The position numbers and the translations under genes are program-made. DNA of 64,000 bases from positions 300,489 through 364,488 of the forward strand of contig JAMPHB010000001.1 in assembly GCA_023663685.1 (NCBI GenBank), in the 5' to 3' direction. A model generated the notes under the pieces. It was not told the DNA's origin, made no database searches, and was given only the letters and a program-made list of their open reading frames with translations. Below are positions 43,727-53,300 of the stretch, in pieces (the stretch's first letter is position 1; every line of letters starts with the position of its first letter). This stretch comes from Blautia sp. GTDB lineage: Bacteria > Bacillota > Clostridia > Lachnospirales > Lachnospiraceae.

Positions 43727-43757
43727 TTGCACAATTTGTAGAATAATGTGTTATAAT
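43727..43757 (+). promoter_or_regulatory. Promoter of cheV
   Basis: TTGCAC (43727-43732), 19 bases and TATAAT (43752-43757) with an upstream TG giving TGTTATAAT, the same extended -10 as the preceding gene. Confidence 0.55.
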
Positions 43758-43788
43758 CATTTATATACATGAATTCGGGAGGGAACAT

Positions 43789-44691
43789 ATGGACACAAAT
43801 ATTCTTTTGGAATCAGGAACCAACGAACTGGAGGTCTTGGAATTTACGCTGGGGGATAATCATTATGGGATTAACGTGGCGAAGATCCGCGAGATCCTAA
43901 CCTATCAGCCGGTGACTCCGGTACCCAATTCGCATCCGAGCGTCGAGGGTGTATTTATGCCGCGGGATACGATGATCACGGTGGTGAATTTGAAGAACTG
44001 TCTCGGCATGTCGAACGGAGAGGAGCGGGGACTTTTTATCATCACGAATTTTAACAAACTGGATATTGCGTTCCATGTGGACGAGGTAATCGGTATTCAC
44101 CGGGTTTCGTGGGAAGAGATCATCAAGCCGGACTCGACCCTGAACAGTCAGGGCATCAGTGTGGCGACCGGTGTGATCAAGATCAATGACAAGCTGGTGC
44201 TGATTTTGGATTTCGAGTCTATCGTATCGGGGATCAGCCCGGAGACAGGACTCCGCACAGCAGATATCGATGCGATTGGCGAGCGCTCGAGGAGCGATTC
44301 CCCGATTTTGATCGCGGAGGACTCTCCGCTGCTTAGCAAGCTGATCACAGACTGTCTGCGCAAGTCGGGATACGATAAGCTGATTGTGACGGCAGACGGG
44401 CAGGAAGCATGGGATAAGCTCAGTGAGTTTAAGTCGCAGGGGAATGTACTGGAGAAGGTGCACTGTATCATCACAGATATTGAGATGCCGCAGATGGACG
44501 GTCACCGGCTTACCAAGCTGGTCAAGACAGATGAGACATTGCAGAAGATTCCTCTCGTTATTTTCTCTTCTCTGGTCAATGATGAGACGCGGCTCAAGGG
44601 CGAACAGCTCGGGGCAGATGCGCAGCTGACCAAGCCTGAGATTGGAAGTCTGGTGGATGCGATCGACAAGCTGATCGGGGAACGTCAATAA
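43789..44691 (+). CDS. cheV: Chemotaxis coupling protein CheV
   Basis: 300 residues. The CheW-like domain (about 10-150) begins LEVLEFTLGDNHYGINVAKI and contains VPNSHPSVEGVFMPRD. The receiver domain (about 170-298) has LIAEDSPLLSKLI, phospho-acceptor Asp230 in IITDIEMPQMDGH, and DAQLTKPEI. CheV couples chemoreceptors to CheA and tunes signalling by its own phosphorylation. With the MCP at 57253 it argues for a motile cell, though no flagellar genes are in the window. RBS GGGAGGG. Confidence 0.94.
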   Translation: MDTNILLESGTNELEVLEFTLGDNHYGINVAKIREILTYQPVTPVPNSHPSVEGVFMPRDTMITVVNLKNCLGMSNGEERGLFIITNFNKLDIAFHVDEVIGIHRVSWEEIIKPDSTLNSQGISVATGVIKINDKLVLILDFESIVSGISPETGLRTADIDAIGERSRSDSPILIAEDSPLLSKLITDCLRKSGYDKLIVTADGQEAWDKLSEFKSQGNVLEKVHCIITDIEMPQMDGHRLTKLVKTDETLQKIPLVIFSSLVNDETRLKGEQLGADAQLTKPEIGSLVDAIDKLIGERQ

Positions 44692-44707
44692 TACATTTTA
44701 AGGACGG

Positions 44708-44739
44708 TAAGGGGTGTGGTGGAATCATCACATCCCTTA
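44708..44739 (+). terminator. Long hairpin after cheV
   Basis: TAAGGGGTGTGGTG pairs with CATCACATCCCTTA over 14 bases (two G-T pairs) around a GAAT loop, 16 bases after the stop. No strong T-run follows, so it may be a terminator or an mRNA-protecting 3' end. Confidence 0.5.
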
Positions 44740-44779
44740 ATGAATTTCATATTATAGTAGAGTTTATTGGAGATGTTTT

Positions 44780-46423
44780 ATGAGCAATCAATCCTCTGAG
44801 AATTATTTGGATCAATTATTAAATTCCGTTGGCAGCAGAGCCGCAGAAAAAAAGAAAAGAGAGCGTAAAAGGGAGCAGGAGCAAAGTCCGATGGATGCCC
44901 TTGAGAGGGAGTTGTTTGGAGAACCGGATACACCCGAGATGATGACTGCCAAGGACGAGGAGGCGTTTCTGCGCGAGTTTGAGGCAGAGCTTCTTACCGA
45001 GGACATCCCGAATTTCAGCGATGATTTCATGCCTGAGAAGGAAGCACCGAAGGATGGCGGGCATATGATGGAGGCGACGGATGCCTCCATCGAAGATATG
45101 TTAAGCCATATGGAGGCTTACGCCGAGGATCCCATACCGGAGCCTGTGGTAGATGAGAAAGCAGAATTTGACGGACAGCTTCCGGGAGAGCCGATCTTCC
45201 CCTCCGAGGAGGAGCTGGAGCGGGCGGAGGCGGACGAGCGTCTGGACGCCGCAATGGGTACCTTTGATGAGAATCTGCCGCCGGTGGAGGATATGAATGC
45301 CATGCAGATTCCACTGACAGAAGAAGGGGAAGCAGACCTTTCCGGAATGGGTGACAGTGACCTGATGGACATTTTGTCCGGTCAGGAGGGGATGTCGGAT
45401 CTGGGAGATATGCTTACCGCGGACAGTACGGGTGAAGGGATCGACGGAGTCGATGAGATTGGAAGCTTCGCGGAGGGGGAGATGGCGGCGCAGGCAGACA
45501 GCGCGAAGGCAGAGGACGAAGAGGAAGGGAAAGGAAAACGCAAGAAAAGACGTAAGAAAGAGAAAAAGGAGAAAAAAGAGAAGGAAAAGGGTGAGAAGGG
45601 GAAACGTAAGCAGTCAAAGCTTGCCAGGCTGTTTTTCGGTGAGGACGAGGAGGAGAAGACCGACCTCTCGATGCTGGATGTCTCAATGGGCGCGGACGTC
45701 ACCCAGCTTTCAGAGGAGAATATGCAGATTTTAAAAGAGCTGGAGAATGCTGAGGAGAGCGCGCCCGCCGAAGAAAAAGGAAAAAAGAAGAAGAAGGATA
45801 AAAAGGAGAAAAAGAAAAAGGAGCCGAAGGAGAAGAAGGAGCCAAAGCCCAAGAAGCCTCCGAAGCCCAAGAAAGAGAAGAAGCCGAAGGAGAAGGACAA
45901 TACGCCGCCGCTGCCGAGAGGGCCGGTGCTAGCCATCCTCATCATGGTTGGCTCTCTGCTGGGACTGGTACTTCTGGGGGCGGATCTTCTTGGCTACCAG
46001 TCGGGAATGAATGAGGCGAAGACGCTTTTTGCGAACGCTTCCTATGCGGAAGCCTTTGAGTCCTTGTCCGGTATGGAGATTAAGGAGAAGGACGAGCTGT
46101 TTTACAACAAGCTGTGTACTCTCGCTTCGGTCTCCTCCGAATACAATACCTATCTGATTTTTGCCAGCTCCGGCAGGGACCGCATGGCCTTGGATGCACT
46201 GATCTGCGCTTACGGCCGCTATGACTTAAACCGGGAGCGGGCGGGAGAATATGAGTGCGCGGCCGAGCTGGAGGAGCTTGGAAGCAAGGTGTTAAAAAGC
46301 CTTTTGGAGGATTATGACATGACGGGACAGGAGGCGCTTGATATATATAACGCCAGAACCCGCAAGGAATATACACTGTTGCTGCGCGAGAAGCTGCAGA
46401 GCCTCGGCATGGAGCTGGAGTAG
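44780..46423 (+). CDS. Highly charged single-span protein of unknown function
   Basis: 547 residues with three parts. An acidic N-terminal half (1-250, many Asp/Glu/Met) holds short repeats such as DLMDILSGQ and MLTADS. A strongly basic zone (about 252-280 and 330-378) is made of KKEKKEKKEKEK and PKKPPKPKKEKK runs. One membrane span lies at about 383-403, followed by an outer helical domain (about 405-547) with TPR-like FANASYAEAFESLSGMEIK. The cytoplasmic charge pattern suggests binding to RNA, DNA or ribosomes, or phase separation near the membrane. I know no named family; it seems restricted to this bacterial group. The RBS is TTGGAGATG. hisH follows after 13 bases. Confidence 0.65.
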   Translation: MSNQSSENYLDQLLNSVGSRAAEKKKRERKREQEQSPMDALERELFGEPDTPEMMTAKDEEAFLREFEAELLTEDIPNFSDDFMPEKEAPKDGGHMMEATDASIEDMLSHMEAYAEDPIPEPVVDEKAEFDGQLPGEPIFPSEEELERAEADERLDAAMGTFDENLPPVEDMNAMQIPLTEEGEADLSGMGDSDLMDILSGQEGMSDLGDMLTADSTGEGIDGVDEIGSFAEGEMAAQADSAKAEDEEEGKGKRKKRRKKEKKEKKEKEKGEKGKRKQSKLARLFFGEDEEEKTDLSMLDVSMGADVTQLSEENMQILKELENAEESAPAEEKGKKKKKDKKEKKKKEPKEKKEPKPKKPPKPKKEKKPKEKDNTPPLPRGPVLAILIMVGSLLGLVLLGADLLGYQSGMNEAKTLFANASYAEAFESLSGMEIKEKDELFYNKLCTLASVSSEYNTYLIFASSGRDRMALDALICAYGRYDLNRERAGEYECAAELEELGSKVLKSLLEDYDMTGQEALDIYNARTRKEYTLLLREKLQSLGMELE

Positions 46424-46436
46424 GAGACATCACAGA

Positions 46437-47039
46437 ATGATTGCAATTATTGACTACAATGCAGGGAATCTAAAGAGTGTGGAACACGCGCTTCTTTTTC
46501 TCGGGGAGGAGTGTGTGATCACCCGGGATTTTCGTGAGATTGAGGCGGCGGACCGCGTGATCCTGCCCGGCGTGGGAGCCTTCGGGGACGCGATGGCGAA
46601 TCTTAAGCGCTTCGAGCTCGATAAAGTGATCCGGGAGGTGACGGCGGAGGGGAAGCCCTTCCTCGGGATCTGTCTCGGTCTGCAGCTCCTCTTTGAGAGC
46701 AGCGAGGAGAGCCCGGGCATAGAGGGTCTGCATATTCTTGACGGGAAAATTCTGCGGATTCCGGATGCAAAGGGACTTAAGATTCCCCATATTGGCTGGA
46801 ATTCCTTAACGCTTCAGAATGAGGGACGCCTTTTTGCAGGAATCGGGGAGGATCCCTATGTATATTTTGTGCATTCCTACTTTTTAAAGGCGGCGGAGGA
46901 GATCGTTACCGCTTCGACCAGTTACAGCGCGCATATCCATGCATCCGTGGAGTACCGCAATATCTTTGCCTGCCAGTTTCACCCGGAAAAAAGCGGTGCG
47001 GTGGGACTTGCGATCCTTTCGAATTTTGCAGGGCTGTAG
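46437..47039 (+). CDS. hisH: Imidazole glycerol phosphate synthase glutaminase subunit
   Basis: 200 residues, class I glutamine amidotransferase. It opens [19 protein letters not shown]; the nucleophile is Cys79 in [10 protein letters not shown]; the His-Glu pair is in FHPEKSG near the end. It feeds ammonia to HisF to make IGP and AICAR in histidine synthesis. ATG 46437 is chosen because the family starts there; longer frames reach into the previous gene. The rest of the his operon is not here. Confidence 0.95.
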   Translation: MIAIIDYNAGNLKSVEHALLFLGEECVITRDFREIEAADRVILPGVGAFGDAMANLKRFELDKVIREVTAEGKPFLGICLGLQLLFESSEESPGIEGLHILDGKILRIPDAKGLKIPHIGWNSLTLQNEGRLFAGIGEDPYVYFVHSYFLKAAEEIVTASTSYSAHIHASVEYRNIFACQFHPEKSGAVGLAILSNFAGL

Positions 47040-47050
47040 GAGGTAGGAGA

Positions 47051-47821
47051 TTGTTTACCAAAAGAATTATTCCGTGTCTGGATGTGAAGGACGGACGGGT
47101 AGTAAAGGGAATCAATTTTGTAAATTTGCGGGATGCCGGAGATCCGGTGGAGGTGGCCGCTGCATATGACAAGGCGGGAGCGGACGAGATTGTATTTCTT
47201 GACATTACGGCTTCCAGCGACCAGAGAAAAACAGTGGTGGATATGGTGCGCTGTGTGGCTGAAAAGGTGTTTATTCCATTCACTGTGGGAGGCGGAATCC
47301 GCACGGTTGAGGATTTTAAAGAGATTTTGCGGGAGGGCGCGGACAAGATTTCCATCAATTCTGCCGCCATCAATACCCCGGCGCTGATTGGGGATGCGGC
47401 GGATAAGTTTGGAAGCCAGTGTGTCGTGGTGGCCATCGACGCGCGGCGGCGCGAGGACGGCAGCGGCTGGAATGTATACAAGAATGGCGGACGGATAGAT
47501 ACCGGACTGGATGCAGTGGAATGGGCAATAGAGGCAAACCGGCTTGGAGCCGGGGAGATTCTTTTGACCAGCATGGACTGTGACGGTACGAAGGCGGGAT
47601 ATGATGTGGAGCTGACCAGAAGGATCGCGGACTGTGTGTCGATTCCGGTGATTGCATCCGGCGGAGCCGGGACGATGGAGCATTTTTACGATGCACTGAC
47701 AGAGGGACATGCGGACGCAGCCCTGGCGGCTTCTCTTTTCCATTACAGGGAGATGGAGATTTCAGAGCTTAAGGATTATCTTTCCGGGCGTGGAGTACCG
47801 GTGCGGAGAAATTGCTGTTAG
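47051..47821 (+). CDS. hisF: Imidazole glycerol phosphate synthase cyclase subunit
   Basis: 256 residues, TIM barrel. It starts with TTG ([16 protein letters not shown]), supported by the strong AGGAGGTAGGAG 5 bases upstream. Asp11 and the Asp of VVAIDARR (about 130) are the catalytic acids; [11 protein letters not shown] and [11 protein letters not shown] are the phosphate-binding loops. Forms the synthase with HisH. The two genes are 11 bases apart. Confidence 0.96.
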   Translation: MFTKRIIPCLDVKDGRVVKGINFVNLRDAGDPVEVAAAYDKAGADEIVFLDITASSDQRKTVVDMVRCVAEKVFIPFTVGGGIRTVEDFKEILREGADKISINSAAINTPALIGDAADKFGSQCVVVAIDARRREDGSGWNVYKNGGRIDTGLDAVEWAIEANRLGAGEILLTSMDCDGTKAGYDVELTRRIADCVSIPVIASGGAGTMEHFYDALTEGHADAALAASLFHYREMEISELKDYLSGRGVPVRRNCC

Positions 47822-47846
47822 CGTTTCCGTGAAGGAGGAATGACAA

Positions 47847-48518
47847 ATGATGTTGACAGATGACTGGGCGCAGGCGATGGCACCGGAATTCAAAAAGCCT
47901 TATTACCGTGAGCTCTATCAGTTTGTAAAGAGTGAGTACAGCAAAACTGTGGTCTATCCTCCGGCGGAGGATATCTTTAATGCGATGCACTTCACACCGT
48001 TACATAAGGTCAGGGTGCTGATTTTAGGGCAGGATCCCTACCACAATGTGAATCAGGCACACGGGCTTTCGTTTTCTGTGCCGAGGGATCAAAAGGAGAT
48101 TCCGCCCTCGCTGCAGAATATCTATCAGGAGCTGCACGATGATCTGGGCTGTGAGATTCCGCACAACGGCTATCTGAAAAAGTGGGCGGATCAGGGCGTG
48201 CTGCTTTTGAACACGGTGCTGACCGTGCGGGCACATCAGGCGAATTCCCATCAGGGACACGGCTGGGAGCAGTTTACGGATGCAATCATTCAGGCGGTGA
48301 ATGCGCAGGATCGTCCGCTGGTGTACATGCTTTGGGGACGTCCTGCCCAGAGCAAGATTCCCATGCTGACGAACCCCGGGCATCTGATTTTGAAGGCTCC
48401 CCATCCCAGTCCGCTGTCTGCATACCGCGGTTTTTTTGGCTGTAAACATTTCAGTCAGGCAAACGCCTTTTTACAGGAGCACGGGCAGGAGCCCATTGAC
48501 TGGCAGATTGAGGACTAA
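47847..48518 (+). CDS. ung: Uracil-DNA glycosylase
   Basis: 223 residues, family 1. The catalytic loop is GQDPYH with Asp63; FSVPRDQKEIPPSLQNIY is the uracil-binding zone, and HPSPLSAYRGFFGC is the minor-groove loop with the conserved His. It removes uracil from DNA to start base-excision repair. RBS AAGGAGG. Ends 59 bases before the convergent ABC-F gene; no clear terminator is seen between them. Confidence 0.97.
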   Translation: MMLTDDWAQAMAPEFKKPYYRELYQFVKSEYSKTVVYPPAEDIFNAMHFTPLHKVRVLILGQDPYHNVNQAHGLSFSVPRDQKEIPPSLQNIYQELHDDLGCEIPHNGYLKKWADQGVLLLNTVLTVRAHQANSHQGHGWEQFTDAIIQAVNAQDRPLVYMLWGRPAQSKIPMLTNPGHLILKAPHPSPLSAYRGFFGCKHFSQANAFLQEHGQEPIDWQIED

Positions 48519-48577
48519 TGACGGACGCGTGTCTGTAATATCAGTACATTGTTTTCCAGTCTGGGGGGAAGCTGACC

Positions 48578-50218
48578 TTAATCGTCCTCTTCCTCCTCTG
48601 CGGAGGTATTGTAGACCTGACGCTTTCTCGCCATAACGTCGCTCTCCAGATATTCGTCGTAGGTGGAAATTTTGTCAATCATTGTGCCCTCCGGCAGAAT
48701 CTCAATGATCCGGTTCGCAGTGGTCTGGACAACCTGATGATCCCGGCAGGCAAACAGAATCACGCCGGGGAATTTCATCATACCGTTGTTTAATGCGGTG
48801 ATGGCCTCCATATCCAGATGGTCGGTGGGCTCGTCAAATAGCAGCACATTGCTCCCCATGATCATCATGCGGGAGAGCAGGACGCGCACTTTTTCTCCTC
48901 CCGAGAGCACCCGCATCTTCTTGACGCCGTCCTCCCCGGCAAAAAGCATCCGGCCGAGGAAGCCCCGGACATAGGTAGCGTCCTTAATCTCAGAATACTG
49001 GGTCAGCCAGTCCACGATCACATCGTCGGTGTCAAAAATCGCGGTGTTGTCCTTGGGGAAGTAGGACTGGCTCGTGGTCACACCCCATTTGTAGGTGCCT
49101 GTATCCGGCTCCAGTTCTCCCATGAGAATCTTAAAGAGCGTCGTCTTGGCGAATTCGTTGCCGCCGACAAAGGCAATCTTGTCATCATGGCCGACGATAA
49201 AGGAGATATTGTCAAGAATCTTTACGCCGTCGATGGTCTTGGAGATTCCCTCCACCGTCAGCACCTCGTTGCCAATCTCACGGTTGGGGCGGAAGTCAAT
49301 ATAGGGATACTTGCGGCTGCTGGGGCGGATCTCGTCCAGCTGGATTTTTTCCAGCGCGCGCTTGCGGCTTGTCGCCTGCTTGGATTTGCTGGCGTTGGCG
49401 GAGAAACGGGAGATAAATTCCTGCAGCTCCTTGATCTTCTCCTCTTTTTTCTTGTTGGCCTCCTTCATCTGGCGAACCAGAAGCTGGCTGGATTCGTACC
49501 AGAAATCATAGTTTCCGGCGTAGAGCTGGATTTTGCCGTAGTCCATGTCCGCGATATTCGTGCAGACCTTATTCAGAAAATAGCGGTCGTGGGAAACGAC
49601 GATCACTGTGTTCTCAAAGTTGATCAGAAATTCCTCCAGCCATGCGATGGCGTCCAGATCCAGATGGTTGGTCGGCTCGTCCAACAGCAGGATGTCCGGG
49701 CTTCCGAAGAGCGCCTGGGCGAGAAGAATCTTGACCTTCACAGAGCCGGGCAGATTCGCCATGGTCTGGTAATGATCCTCGGAGGGGACTCCCAGACCGT
49801 TCAGGAGCGTCGCCGCATCGGACTCTGCGTTCCAGCCGTCCATGTCGGCAAATTCCGCCTCCAGCTCACTGGCTCTTATGCCGTCTTCGTCGGAAAAGTC
49901 CTCCTTCATATAAATCGCGTCCTTTTCCTTCATAATGTCATACAGCCGCTGATTGCCCATGATGACCGTGTCCAGGACTGTGAATTCATCGTACCTGAAA
50001 TGATCCTGCTGTAAAAAGGAGAGCCGCTGTCCCGGCGTAATGGCAATCTCGCCGCTGGTGGGTTCGAGCTGTCCCGAGAGGATTTTAAGAAAAGTGGACT
50101 TCCCGGCGCCGTTGGCGCCAATTAAGCCATAGCAGTTTCCCTCGGTAAATTTGATGTTGACATCTTCAAACAAGGCCTTTTTTCCAAGGCGCAGAGTGAT
50201 ATTATTTGCACTAATCAT
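48578..50218 (-). CDS. ABC-F family ATPase (YkpA/YbiT-like)
   Basis: 546 residues with two ATPase domains and no membrane span. Domain 1: Walker A GANGAGKS (about 35-42), signature degenerate as LPGSVKVKI, Walker B ILLLDEPTNHLD. Linker helices with KKKEEKIKELQEFISRFSAN (about 245-265). Domain 2: Walker A degenerate as GGNEFAKTT, signature intact LSGGEKVRV, Walker B VLLFDEPTDHLD. In the head-to-tail dimer the intact Walker A meets the intact signature, and the two degenerate parts meet each other, so one ATP site is normal and one altered. ABC-F proteins act on ribosomes, some giving drug resistance; this subgroup is more likely housekeeping. Acidic tail EEEEDD. RBS ACGAGGTT. Confidence 0.9.
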   Translation of the reverse strand: MISANNITLRLGKKALFEDVNIKFTEGNCYGLIGANGAGKSTFLKILSGQLEPTSGEIAITPGQRLSFLQQDHFRYDEFTVLDTVIMGNQRLYDIMKEKDAIYMKEDFSDEDGIRASELEAEFADMDGWNAESDAATLLNGLGVPSEDHYQTMANLPGSVKVKILLAQALFGSPDILLLDEPTNHLDLDAIAWLEEFLINFENTVIVVSHDRYFLNKVCTNIADMDYGKIQLYAGNYDFWYESSQLLVRQMKEANKKKEEKIKELQEFISRFSANASKSKQATSRKRALEKIQLDEIRPSSRKYPYIDFRPNREIGNEVLTVEGISKTIDGVKILDNISFIVGHDDKIAFVGGNEFAKTTLFKILMGELEPDTGTYKWGVTTSQSYFPKDNTAIFDTDDVIVDWLTQYSEIKDATYVRGFLGRMLFAGEDGVKKMRVLSGGEKVRVLLSRMMIMGSNVLLFDEPTDHLDMEAITALNNGMMKFPGVILFACRDHQVVQTTANRIIEILPEGTMIDKISTYDEYLESDVMARKRQVYNTSAEEEEDD

Positions 50219-50303
50219 TGTGTAACCTCGTATCTCTGTAAATTTGTAACAAAGCTATTAAAACATGAAATAAACGATATTTCAAGAAGAAACCTGTGAA
50301 ATA

Positions 50304-50332
50304 TTGGAAAAATTAAAAGAAAGTGATATAAT
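50304..50332 (+). promoter_or_regulatory. Promoter of the GGDEF/EAL gene
   Basis: TTGGAA (50304-50309), 17 bases and a perfect TATAAT (50327-50332). An 8-base inverted repeat ATATTTCA/TGAAATAT (50277-50304) lies just upstream and touches the -35. Confidence 0.65.
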
Positions 50333-50367
50333 CAGTATATCATTTTCGTTTTTAGAGGGGATTATTT

Positions 50368-53300
50368 ATGAGAGGTGCAGATTGGACAGGGGACAGCCTT
50401 CTGGTGGCGGCGTCTGTCGTAGAACAGGATGCGTGGCGCATTGTGCAGGGAAACAGAGAATTCTGCCGCCTGCTTGGGGTGGAAGAGCTGCCGGAGGATC
50501 AGGAATTTTGCGGGCTTTTTTTAGAGAGTGACAGAGAACAGATCTGTGAGACGCTTGCGCGGGCAGGGCAGGCGGGGGCGGTCTGCGAGGCACGGCTTTT
50601 GACCGGGGAAAAGGAGAGCCGCTGGGTGGAGCTTCGCTGCGGCGCGGCCGCTGACGGCCGCCGGACGGTCGTGCTACTGGATCTTGAACAGCAAAAAAAG
50701 ACAGAGCGTGAGACGCTTATTCTGCAGCAGAGATATGAGATGATGGAGAAGCTCTCCCATGAGTTTCCTTTCGATTTAGATGTGAAAGGACAGCGGATTC
50801 TGCGTTCCTCCCGGCTGATGGAGATTTGCGGGAATTATGAGCAGGACGACGCTTACTATCCGCTGGAGGAGGAGGCGCTTTTGCTGCATCCCATGGACAG
50901 AGAGCCGTTTTTGCAGGCGCTTGGGGAGGCCTCCCGGACAGAGAAATCCGGAAGCATCGACACCAGGTTTAATGCGGGCACCAGCGGGAAGGAGCCGAAG
51001 TATCTGTGGTTCCGCACCTTTTACAAGAGTGTGCCCGACGAGGATGGAAATATCGTAAGGGTCATTGGGCGAAGCTTCAATATTCATGTGGACAAGCTTT
51101 TACAGGAGGAGGTAAAGCGCGATCCGCTGACAAAGCTTCTGAATAAGGTAGAGGTGCAGAGGGAGATTACGTCCTTTTTAGAGAGCAGTCCCTCCGGCAC
51201 CCACGCCATGTTTTTGATCGACATTGACAATTTTAAGGGAATTAACGATACGTTTGGGCATACCTTCGGAGATACGGTGATTACAGATGTGACGTCCATG
51301 ATCCGTTCCCAGTTTCGGATGAACGATATTGTGGGAAGAGTGGGGGGAGACGAGTTCCTTGTGCTGATGAAGGATACGACGCAGGAAAAGGCGGAGGAAA
51401 AAGCGGAGCGTCTCTGCCAGAGCGTTTCAAAGGATTATACCGGCGACTCGGTCAGCTACCATATCTCGGTCAGCGTGGGTCTGTCGATGTACGGCGCTGA
51501 CGGCAACAGCTACAGCTCACTCTTTGAGAAGGCGGATCACGCCATGTACCGGGCAAAGCAGGGGGGCAAGAACGGCTACGAACTGGCGAAGGTTTCCGAT
51601 GTGGGGCCGATCAAGAGCGGCAACCGGAGCATCGAGAAGCGGGGGATTATGAGCCGCGAGAATCAGGAGTTTTTAAATTTTGCGGTCAGCCTGATGGCTC
51701 ACGCCAGAAACCTTGACGGCTCGCTCAATATGCTTCTGAGGCGCATCGCGGAACGCTACGGCCTTGACCTTGTCCTGCTTTTGGAGAACCGGGAAGAGGG
51801 GAACGAGGCAGTTTTAACCAACTATTACGGCAAAAACTACGAATTCTATGAAAAGAGCGTGATTCCCCTGTCAAGTCCCCACATTCGGGAGCTCACGGCG
51901 GGAGCCTACACGATTTTCACCAGCGAACAGCTCATCGCCCGCCACGAGAAGGCGGGCTACATAAAGAGTGTAAAAAAGCTCGATCCGGAGGAAGATTTTT
52001 GTGCGGTGGTGGTCAAGTTTGATTTTATTGGAGATCACACGGGAGAGATGCTGTTTGAGTCGCTGAATTCCAAGAGGGAGTGGCAGGAGGAAGAACTGGA
52101 CATGCTCCAGGAGCTGACGCGGACAATCTCCGTGTTTGTATCCCTGCGCTATCAGGTGGACGAGAGCAGGGCGCAGATCCAGTATATCCAGAAGAGGGAT
52201 CAGCTCACAGGGCTGTACAATCTGGAGCCCTTCAAGCAGAGGGCTTACCACATACTGGCGGAGGCGAAGGAAGATAAAATCTACGCGTTTGAGTATTTCG
52301 ATATCAACAGTTTCGGCTACGTCAATGAGAATTACGGGCACAAGGTGGGGGACGGTATTCTGAAAATGCTTGTCTCTGATGTGATGCAGCAGAGCTATTT
52401 TATGGCCGGGTCGCGTCTGTATTCTGATTTTTTCCTCTTTCTGCTGGAGGATGACAGCCGGGAGGCGCTGATGGAGCACATCAGGGGGCGCAACCAGCGT
52501 TTTCTGAATATGCTCAATCACCAGTACCCCAACAGCGGAATGGGGATCACGGCCGGGATTTATATTGTGGAGGACACGAGGCACGCGCATCTTGAGAATG
52601 CCATTGAGAACGCGAACCTTGCGTGGAAGCACGCCAAAAATGCCGGGATTCGCGACGTTGTGCTTTTTGAGCCGAAGCTGAGACTCCAGAGGCTGGAGGA
52701 GCAGCAGGTGGTTGGAGAATTCTTCGAGGCGCTGTACCGGGATGATTTTCAGGTATATTTACAGCCCAAATTCCACTTAAAGGACGGCAGGGTATACGGT
52801 GCGGAGGCGCTGGCCCGCTGGAAGAGGCCGGACGGCACAGTGCTTGCCCCGGCGGTGTTCATCGACTCGCTGGAAAAGATCGGCTATATCACGGAGCTGG
52901 ATTTTTATATCTTTGAAGAGCTTCTTCGGACGATGGACCGCTGGAAAAAGCAGAAGCGCAGAAAGCTCGTAGTCTCCACGAATTTTTCGGGAAGGCATTT
53001 CGGCGGGGACGGGGAGGAATTTTTGGGGAGAGTTTCCCACATCCTTGCAAAATACAATGTATCTCCTGCAAATGTAGAGATCGAAGTGACGGAGGGCGTC
53101 CTGGTCAAAAATATTGGTACGCTGCAGCGGTGTGTGGACAAGCTGCATGAGATGGGCTTTCGCGTCGCCATCGACGATTTTGGAACAGGATATTCCTCTC
53201 TTTCCATGCTGGCGGACATTGCGGCGGACGTGGTAAAGATCGACAAGAGCTTCATCAACAAGGACATGAGCGAGCGCAAGCTCTCCCTGCTCTATGAAAT

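Noticed and set aside
45382-45945. A minus-strand Phe/Ser-rich frame inside the charged-protein gene
   Set aside because: Mirror of the Lys-rich (AAG/AAA) coding tracts; not a membrane protein gene.
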